NCBI GenBank assembly: GCA_947034895.1
Contig: OX344765.1
Span: forward strand, 47,807,001-47,871,000
DNA from: Rhytidiadelphus loreus
Taxonomy: Eukaryota > Streptophyta > Bryopsida > Hypnales > Hylocomiaceae
Reading direction: 5' to 3'
DNA: 64,000 bases
Numbering within the stretch: position 1 is the stretch's first letter; every line of letters starts with the position of its first letter. A model generated the notes under the pieces. The model was not told where the DNA came from, did not search any database, and was given only the letters and a program-made list of their open reading frames with translations. Of the stretch, positions 55,806 through 64,000 are shown one piece after another. A program made the position numbers and the translations under genes.

Positions 55806-58739
55806 TGGCATTCTCTCAGATGTTACAGAGCTTGTGCGTTTGACAGTAGATCCAGCTCTCACTTGTTGAGGATTTTGACTTCATGTTCAGAAACTATAAA
55901 AACTGGTGATCTAGAAACTTCTCTAGTACCAGAATGAGAATTCTCACGAGCAGAGTGCATGAGTATCCTCACATTGTGAAGATTTCTCTCCATCACAAAG
56001 TAAATTGGTGAAACATGTGAGTTTTAATTCATGTTTGTGCCTCAGAGTGGGTGGACATGTAGCACTCCCAAAGTGTCATGGTTTTTGAAGTTAACGTTAG
56101 AGTTTGTTATTTCTTAAGCAGATGAGAAATTGTGACAAAGGTTTCTTCAATATGTGATCCCCATCTTTTTCTCTCGGTTTTATCATATTTCATCTTTGTT
56201 GCTGATTCAGCACTAGCAACTCTTTGTGAGGTGCTCGTTCTGAAGTGCTTTGGTTGTGCCGGTACAATTAGATGGAATTTTGCAGGTAGAGATGGATCGT
56301 GTACTCGGAGCTGGTGCATATTTTGTGTGGTCGCCCCAAGACGATGAGGATCACTTCTAGAGAGGTACACAAGCATTGTACCTAATTGGAAACTCTCAAT
56401 AAGTGTTCATTCCAGCAGTTCTTATAATCTATGTACAAATCTTAAGTTAATAGTACTGTATTTGTCCAAAAAGGTTTAGTTTGTGGAACAAGTTGCTTAT
56501 CTTTTCTTTGTTTATTATTAATGCAGCTTCTGCGAGCGCTGAGCTTGTTAATTTGATCGTTGCTGTAAGGGAAAAGGGAATAGCTTAGACTGATAGAGTG
56601 ATCTGGTTGTGAGATGGTGTTTCAAAACTTGCTAGAAAGTGAGGATCAACATAAGTAATCTACAATGTCTTAATTGTACTCACTTTCATGTCTACAATGG
56701 CAGTCTGAGAGAATTGCAAATTTTTCCGAACAACTTCAAAACCATTAGTTTGACTTAACATACCTCCAGGCAGGGTTATTTACTTCATTTATTTTGGATG
56801 ATACAAAAAGTAATCTTCTTTGGAGTGATGAGTTATTCACATCCGTGAGAATAGATGAAACTTGTAAAACATAGATGAACAAATATTTGTACTGCTTTTC
56901 AAACAAAACATTGCTAAAATATTTTTTGGTCATTTTGGGTATACTAGTATGCTACTACACTAATTGATTGATTTGAAAATGTTACAAATTTTTACTCTTG
57001 ATGAAGATTTTTATCAAGAGCATAGATACCAATACTATTGAAAGAGGGGATCTCTATTAACATATTTGGTAAAAATATTCATCAGAACATTTTAAAACCA
57101 AATAGTGTGATTAACACTAAATTTTCATTATTAGTGTAGTGGACCTGTAAGTTACATATTCACATCTAATGAATTTTTTTGAATAGGACAGAAAGGGGTA
57201 TTGGTCCGTAACATTAATACCTCTTGCTGTTGAACTTAGTTGGGTTGCCTCATCACTTTGATCCAGTTTTTATGAAAACATAACTGACTATCTATAATCT
57301 AATTAGTGTACATAAATATTGTAAGTTTTCATGCAGTGTTTAAAGTTGAAATGTATTGTCACTCAGTGAATGTGAAGGGTCTTACTTGGTGGTGGGTTTC
57401 TGACTTGGATGCTTTCAAAAGCCGGAAGGGAATGGGGGCGACAGAACCTGGTACAATGAACCAATTTAGCGCTAAGTCTATGAACCAGCTTCTTTGCATA
57501 GACTGCTCGGAATATTATTTTACGTCCAGTATGCAGTTCCTTGATTCACAAGTCCTCCTATGACCTGCACACAGAGAGTGTTGATTTCTGATTAAATTAG
57601 CTGAATTCCAAGATTTTGGCACTTTTCAAGGCATAAGATGGGAGCACCCAAAACCAGTAGTGTACCCAATGCCATCACTTTTTACACATGGTAGTCATTT
57701 TAGAACTTAAATGTAAGTAGATCATAAATAGCTTTTTGTTTGTTGACCAAAATGCTAAGCTATCTAATAGTTTACCTACATTTAGGTTTTAGAATCATTG
57801 TCTTACCTTGAAAGTGACGTTGTTGGGTACACTATTGGTTTTTGAGTGTTCTTATTGTACGAACTGAAATATAGATTTATTTTAGTCCTTTTTTTTTTGG
57901 AGCTTTGTGCCAATGAATGTCACAAAGTTGACAAAGTTTTGGGCCCCAAATCAAGGCAATCTAACAAACGTGAGGATGAAAGTATTCAAGTTCATCATTA
58001 ATATCAATGGAGCACATTTTTTGTAGAGGTGGCAATCAAGTACAGTAGAACTTTTAATAAGTAGTACTCTCTAAACTAATAAATCTATAAAAAATAATTG
58101 CTTGTCTTAGCCCTAAGCCCATAGGAATATCATGACTACAAATGACACCCTTATTGTAATAACTTCTCTAATGTAATATGTCATACTTGACATGGGCCTA
58201 CTACTTATTAGAAGTTCTATTGTATAGAAATGGGACAATGGTTTTAAGGTAGATTAGCCTATTACCATTAGCTATTTGTTAACTCACATATTTTTCAAAG
58301 ATTGAAAATTTTGAAATTAAGAAGCCATTTGTAAGTCTAATGAAGACATTCTAATAAGAAATGAATTTTCTATGATTTTTCAAAGTTTGTTGGGACTAAA
58401 TTGGTAAACTATGGGTACAAATACCCCCCCTGTCTCCTTCTCAAGTGCATTGTCATGATGCTAAAGGGTTGCTAATATTGTGGTAATTGGTGGATGTATG
58501 ATGCAAACAACTAATGCTAAAGGATCCAATAGATGTTAGAATTGAGTGACTTATGGCATTGGGTTGTTCTACCTTATCTCACAATCTTGTTCCTTAGAAC
58601 CATGGTGTCAGTTCAAGAAACTTGATTGAGTAAGCTCAATTGAACAAGACCTAATTGTGGAGTTTATGTTTGGTAAACAAGAATGTAGAGTCTTGTTATT
58701 AAGGTCTCTTTTTTGGTGATAAACATATTAAGCTTACAT
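55806..58739. other. 3'UTR and spacer
   Basis: The first few hundred bases are probably the 3'UTR of the 71-aa protein gene. A small ORF at 56292-56360 is treated in the findings. A GC-balanced island at 57350-57560 has no recognisable protein. The rest is AT-rich. Confidence 0.4.
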
Positions 58740-58970
58740 TTAACTTTTAAAGGACCAACCAATTACCGAGGAAATCATCTCTGTGGGTATTGTGTGAATT
58801 GTTGGCTTAAAAAAATGAAAAAGCACTCTGATTGGAAGACAAACTATAGTAGAAGACCTTTCCTTTACACACAAATTTTGGAAGATGAATAGTTGTACTT
58901 CTATCCTATAGGGAGAGATTCTCTTTCATTCATTAGCCACGAAACGTCCTCCACATTGTTTATGGATTAA
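58740..58970 (+). mobile_element. Short TTAA-type element, eroded copy
   Basis: It starts TTAACTTTTAAAGGACCAA and ends TTTATGGATTAA. The GTGTGAATTGTTGGC and GAATAGTTGTACTTC blocks place it in the short-form family. The terminal CCC and GGG have mutated. Confidence 0.6.
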
Positions 58971-61900
58971 GAATAAGAATAGTCAATGACAATCTTACCA
59001 ATTTTACTACCATGCATTGATTCTTGTAGTCAATATCCCCACAAAACAAATATGGAAAATAATAACATCATTCCCTTCTATTCTCATGGCTCTACATATC
59101 ATTTCTCATTATGGTGCGCTACTTTCATGTTACGTAGTAATCCAAGACTTCAATGTTTTATCAACGTGTTCCTTACTCATTAGTCTAGTTGAAAACTTAA
59201 AATAGTTTTATTTTATTATTATTTTCATACTTGAAAGCTTGTTCTCAAACTTTAGAATTTCATAATTCTATTTGTATGTAGCATGAGCCATTGAGGTCAT
59301 GATAAGGTAAGATAAAAATTACTAAATCAATTTGAAAATCTCTAAAAATAAAATCATAAATAAAGTATTTTTTCATTGATTTAAAAATATAAGGCAACCA
59401 ACCTTGGTGGAAGGTACATACAAACTTCAATCAGGTAACTACACCTAAAATTGTACAAATAAGCAATTAAATATAGTTTCCATTATTATATTGAATTTTT
59501 TTTGTGAGGTCTTATTCATAGTTGTAAGGGATTTCAAATTCTCTTAAAATGATTTTTTGGACATTGTGTGAATAAACTCCAATTTATTGAAGTACTGAAA
59601 ATAGGTATTTTAAAAATTGATCACAAACTCTTATGAATAGTGGGAGTATATTTTAGGTAAGAATCTATAGTAACGTAGCAACATTTATAATCTTCAATTT
59701 AAAAGTTTTAGACATTCAACAAATTATTGAATCCTACTAGCAAGAGAAAAACAATTATTGTGCACTTTCAAATGTATTATTTGGATACTTTGAGTACAAG
59801 CCATGAATTTTTAAAGAGATGACTATAAATGCATCTAATACCAACACTAGGGTATGATATTCAAATGTAGTACATCCTTGTAATCACATTTATTCACTTC
59901 CCAAGATTTTTTAAGATTTTAGAGGAGACGATTATAGGTATAGTGAAGGTTATGGGTATTGCTACCCTAGTCAATTTTAGAAAGTGGTCAAAATTAGGTG
60001 TAGTTACTTCACAGGAAGAAATGTTATAAGTTGAAAGAAAATTCATTTGAATCTCAAATATGTTCATTATTTCATTCAAAATATTTTGAACAAAGAAAGT
60101 AACCTCATTTGGTTGTGATATGACATTTTCATATTCTCATTCCTATTTTTATAAATTTTGAAAATTTGTTCTTGAATTTTAGGGTTCGATACTTCTATTC
60201 CATATTTATATAGTGCCACATTGTTTCAACTAATGAATGGGAAGATCCAACAACTAGTAGAAAATCAACCGAGTAAAAAAAAAAATTACCATCTTAATTT
60301 AAATGTTTCAGGTTGTGTAACGAAATAGAAAACTAGAAGAATATAGGAAATGACCCGCTTATGAAAAAGAAATGATGGTTTTTCATACTTTCTCCATAAG
60401 AACAAGCCGATATTAACTCTCCTCTATACAAGCTCCTACAGGTTCTTAGCTAAGTAACCGAGGATATAGTTGACATTAAATTCAAAAAATTGATTGTGAG
60501 TGATTGGAGATGAGAAGACAAAATCTTTATACATGTAGTGTAGTAGTAGGTAAAGCATTCCTTATATGTAAATTAGGATTAGTAAGAGCTCATCCTCTCA
60601 TAGTTAAATCAAAACCAGAAATTCTGTTTTAAGTAGAACATTACATGTTTTTTGAGGCCTGGGAGAGCCCGTTTCAAGGTTGTTCCCCGCAGTGAAGGAC
60701 AGTCGACTGTCGAAAAAAATATCTTTTCTGGAACATCCCTACTAGAGGGCATTATTCTAATCATCACCTATCATATAGTTTCATTTTTTAGAAAAAATTC
60801 CTTTCCTATAAAAACTAGGAACTTTTTGACAAGGAAATCAACAATGTCCTATTTTCTTCTTCAAGACAAGATGGGTATCAAGGTTTCCACTTGCTTTGTA
60901 AAGTAGTTTAGACTACTTTGTATATGTCCCTTTTGCACAAACTACACATTTTTTAAGCACTATCCATAGTCCCAAAGTTCCTAAACTTCTCAAAAAAAAA
61001 ATTAAAGTTGTGGAAGAAATGGAATTGCTAAGTCGTTTTAGTTGCTCCAAGAGGTTGTGGTCCTCACCTGTGCCCATCCCAAAAACATAACAAAGAATGT
61101 AATATTAGTGAGGATGCAACGGGTGTCTTCAGACCACAATGCTTGTTATCACTTTCACAAGTTGCAAAAAGAAAATAAACAAAGCAAAAAAATCCACAAA
61201 ACAAGCAATCCACAGTCAAAATATCTCTCTGAACCTGGTTGAAGCTTGACCGCTGTGACTGAGCCATGATGTATCCCGAAAATCAATTTAGGAAGCCAAA
61301 AAAGAAACGGGCGTAGAGTTACAGTGTAGACAACCAACTTTCTATTGTATACCAGTGTAAAAGAAAACATACGAGTAAGGAACTCCAAAGCCCTGCATAA
61401 AAGCAAGTTTTGCAGGAGGTTTATGTTGGTCGGATTGTCAGTCAATCAATGGCTGGGAATGGGCGCTAAAAGTTCAAAAAAATGAATTAATTAAAAAAAC
61501 CCTGTGGGAAATCACCCAGTTAAGCCAGTGATCATGTGAGATCAATGTTTAGCCACCATATTAAGCAAGCACAGGAATCGATCCTTTCAATCAACCCTGT
61601 TGGTATGTCCATTAGTTTAATGGGCTGTTCACCAAATCAGAACTCCATCCTTTGATTTTCCTGGCCATTTAAATGTCTGCACTATTGGCAGATATATTCT
61701 TTTGGTCAGTTATACATTGTGTTCAGTACATACCTCATGTGTGTATGCTGAAGGTCTGAGTCATTTTAAGCTATTTCAAGCATTTGATATATTTTTCTAA
61801 TATCCACATTTCTTTATGAAAAAATGATAATATGAAAATATTTGAGAATTACATCTTCTTGATTCCCATACTTGGATATGGAATCTTAAAAAATAAAAAA

Positions 61901-62095
61901 TAAATTTAAATTCTTCAAATGGTAAAAGAAGTTGGAAAAAATAAAAAAATAAAAAAAATTCCGGAAATGACTTGGTCGCCTCTCGACCACGCAGGACGCT
62001 GAGGTGGTAGTCCATTTGTCCTATTCCCTGCATTCTTGCAGCAACGGAACCCGCAGTCTCTTAGAGGCCTCAAAAACCATCTAATGATTTTAGAC
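58971..62095. other. AT-rich spacer with decayed repeat fragments
   Basis: Fragments at about 60650-60710 (GCCTGGGAGAGCCCGTTTCA) and 61960-62095 (GCAGCAACGGAACCCGCAG, ending AAAAACCATCTAATG) look like remnants of the CATTAG fold-back family. No supported gene was found. An ATG at 61266 (minus) opens a 67-aa frame of no recognised kind. Confidence 0.35.
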
Positions 62096-62415
62096 TCCAT
62101 TTTGGCTTAGTACAATAACTTTTTCTAAAAACCTTTGAATTTAGAAAAATTGTGAAATTGATCTAAATTTCATTTACAAACTTCTGTTTGAGAATTAAAG
62201 CTTCTCATCAAATGTTATGGACAACGTTAAAAAAAAGGTTGGACGGGACATTTCTTTGACATTTTCAAACATCCTCTCTGAATTTTGTCCATAATTTTTT
62301 TTAAGAGGCTCAAAATCACAAACAAGTTTCTGTGGACCAAAATTAGCTTGATTTCACAACTTTTCTTAGTTCAAAGGTTTTTGGAAACAATTATTCTATT
62401 ATCCCCAAATGAGGT
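62096..62415. repeat. Fold-back element, ~320 bp
   Basis: The left side (TAACTTTTTCTAAAAACCTTTGAA, broken by one mismatch) and the right side (TTCAAAGGTTTTTGGAAAC) are inverted. So are ATTGTGAAAT / ATTTCACAA and TATGGAC / GTCCATA nearer the centre. A partial copy of one arm lies at 63853-64000 and runs off the window. Confidence 0.6.
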
Positions 62416-62550
62416 TTAAAGATTTATCTTGAACACAATTCTTGTGTTTTTGACAATGAGTGGTATGAGGAGTGGTCAAGCTCTCATCTTCCAATTATCA
62501 TTCCTTTTGAGGATTCATGACGGAGAATGAATATCATTGTAAGAGAAAAC

Positions 62551-62870
62551 CATTAGAAGAGAATTCGGGCTAGGGAAAGGCCGTTTCAGGCCTGTTCCCC
62601 TGGCTGTGAACCAAATGAATGCAGTCAGATAAAATAATAATTAAAAAAAATTAAAAAATTAAAAAAATTAAAAAACCCATTAAAATATTAAAATAAAAAA
62701 TAAAAAATAAAATAATTTTTTAATTAAAAAAATGATTAAAAAATAATTAAATATTACAGTCTGATGTGGCCGAACTTCGGCCACATCAGACTGCGCATGT
62801 GGCTGAGTTCCCTGTGTTAGAAATCTCAGGGAACTCACGGCCATGTAAAAGAGGTGAATTTCCCCTAATG
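62551..62870. mobile_element. CATTAG-family fold-back element, copy 2
   Basis: The ends CATTAGAAGAGAATTC and GAATTTCCCCTAATG are inverted. The GC-rich arms with GGCCGTTTCAGG and GTTCCCTG resemble 15747-16045 in layout. The centre is an extended A/T-only run (62638-62755) followed by a GGCCGAACTTCGGCC palindrome. Confidence 0.65.
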
Positions 62871-62950
62871 TCTCTACTCTTTATCCTCACTAAATATCAA
62901 TGAAGGAATTCCTTCATTTTGCCATCAAAAAAATTTCTTGATAGTAGATG

Positions 62951-63165
62951 CACTAAAAGGAACCTATGTTTTCGGTGATAAACCTCAATTTTTTGGAACA
63001 GGTTTTTTGTAATCTTCAAGTTGACAAACTCATGTTTTTATATCAATATTAATGTTATAGTGGACGTTTTGTTGACATAAAACATGGGTTTGCCAACTTG
63101 GATATAACAAAAAATCCATTCCAAAAAATTGGGGCTTGTCACAAAAACACAGGTTTCTTATAGTA
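62951..63165. mobile_element. CACTA-ended fold-back MITE, copy 2
   Basis: The left end CACTAAAAGGAACCTATG is inverse to ACAGGTTTCTTATAGTA. An ATG duplication flanks it (62948-62950 and 63166-63168). Inner arms TTTTTTGGAAC / TTCCAAAAAA and CAAGTTGACAAAC / GTTTGCCAACTTG are inverted. It is related to 25297-25524. The final base has changed from G to A. Confidence 0.7.
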
Positions 63166-63314
63166 ATGGTCAAATGATAGACTTTTATTTGACTAAATGG
63201 ATTATAATTAGATTCTTTGGATTTTTGACAAACCATATTTACATTTATTTGTAGATTTGGCTATTTGGTCCAAAAATTAGCAAAAAATTTAGCACCTTTT
63301 TAATATTAATTTAA

Positions 63315-63434
63315 CCTCTAAAGGTCCAAACACCATTTTTGGGGCAAAATAGCAATTTTAGGCAGCTCACTAGGAACAAAATCTTTTAATTTATTTTTTT
63401 GAAAATTTCACAAACATGTGCCTAAGGCATTAGA
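63315..63434 (+). mobile_element. Left end of a ~950-bp TTAA element, truncated
   Basis: TTAA (63311-63314) is followed by CCTCTAAAGGTCCAAACACC, then by sequence matching 9580-9700 (GCAGCTCA, GAAAATTTCACA, TGTGCCTAAGG). It is cut at about 63427 by a CATTAG-type sequence with AGCCCTCCGGAGGGC. Confidence 0.7.
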
Positions 63435-64000
63435 AAAATTCTCAGCCCTCCGGAGGGCCGCTGAAAGGAACCCAAGATTACATTTAACTTTGCTTAATGA
63501 TTTGTTTTTCCCCTATAGTCAATCACTCGAAGTCATGATGTCCGATGACTGTCACTGGTTCAAAACTCAAGTATAAGTATATTGTAAATTAAGCAAATTC
63601 AATGAAATTATGAAAAATGAAGTGAATTTTCAAACTAGTTGCCAAAAAAATTAGGAAACTCTTACATTTTCCAACTGGCTTTTAAAGTCACTTAGTTTAA
63701 CATGTTTAATGATGAGAAGAGAATATCTTTATGTACAGATGGGGTGGTAGGAGGTAGAACAACCCATGTGGGATATGTAGTTTAGAATTTGTAGTTTTTC
63801 AACCGCTCATAGTTAAGTTTAAAGTAGAAATCGTGTTAAAACTAGAATTTTAAACCCCATTTAGGCATAGTGAAATGAATTTTTTCAAAAACCTTTGAAC
63901 TAAACAAAGCTGAAAAATCAAACTAGTTTTCATGTACAAAAATCCATTTGATGTTTAGAGCCTCCAATAAAAAGTTATGGAAAAAATTCTAAAAGGGGTT
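63435..64000. other. Spacer to the window edge
   Basis: AT-rich and non-coding. From about 63853 it repeats an arm of the fold-back at 62096-62415. Confidence 0.4.

Noticed and set aside
57306..57563. An 85-codon + strand frame in a GC-balanced island
   Set aside because: No family resemblance, no splice context and no repeat relationship; it could be 3'UTR or spacer.
61064..61267. Minus-strand frame starting MAQSQRSSFNQVQRDI
   Set aside because: The start looks plausible, but the frame soon becomes Phe/Cys-rich low complexity and no downstream exon could be matched.
1..64000. tRNA or rRNA genes
   Set aside because: No stretch with a tRNA T-loop plus acceptor pairing, and no conserved rRNA segments, were noticed on reading; a covariance-model scan was not possible.

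Overview
The window is nuclear DNA of a land plant. Recognisable genes encode plastid proteins with Ser/Ala/Arg-rich transit peptides, are split by GT-AG introns, and sit as GC-richer islands in very AT-rich spacer full of inverted-repeat elements. A moss or another non-flowering plant seems most likely from the character of the proteins and the spacer, but that is inference and I cannot name the species.

Layout. 1-738 (+): last two exons of a TMEM245 / AI-2E-transporter-family membrane protein. 3182-5081 (-): two-exon m-type thioredoxin. 12075-42480 (-): a tandem array of four intact, intronless paralogues (A 12075-13607, B 20343-21866, C 33378-34898, D 40108-41640; 506-510 aa) that resemble plant F-box/kelch proteins. 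Each sits in a duplicated unit of about 7-8 kb that also carries the 5' flank and a long spacer, and the units have since been filled with different transposon insertions. 42922-44043: remnant of a pogo-like DNA transposon, itself interrupted by a perfect 203-bp palindrome with CACTA ends. 46646-50974 (-): complete nine-exon chloroplast ClpC/Hsp100 chaperone (934 aa deduced). 54.5-55.8 kb (+): small gene for a 71-aa single-pass membrane protein with a 5'UTR intron. The rest is repeat-rich spacer with no gene I can support.

Thioredoxin m and ClpC both act in the chloroplast stroma (redox regulation and protein quality control), but nothing suggests they are co-regulated. The most interesting content is in the repeats. 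The duplicated units supply paired filled and empty sites. These show that an abundant set of elements with CCC...GGG termini inserts precisely at TTAA and duplicates it, which is the signature of the piggyBac superfamily. Elements of about 200-240 bp and about 590-960 bp share these ends, and two are nested inside relatives. The four paralogues also show a mosaic pattern and a 306-bp near-identical tract between the two end copies, which suggests gene conversion.

Exon boundaries were deduced by reading frames, GT/AG sites and family knowledge; no alignment or transcript was available. Element ends are read by eye and may be off by a few bases.
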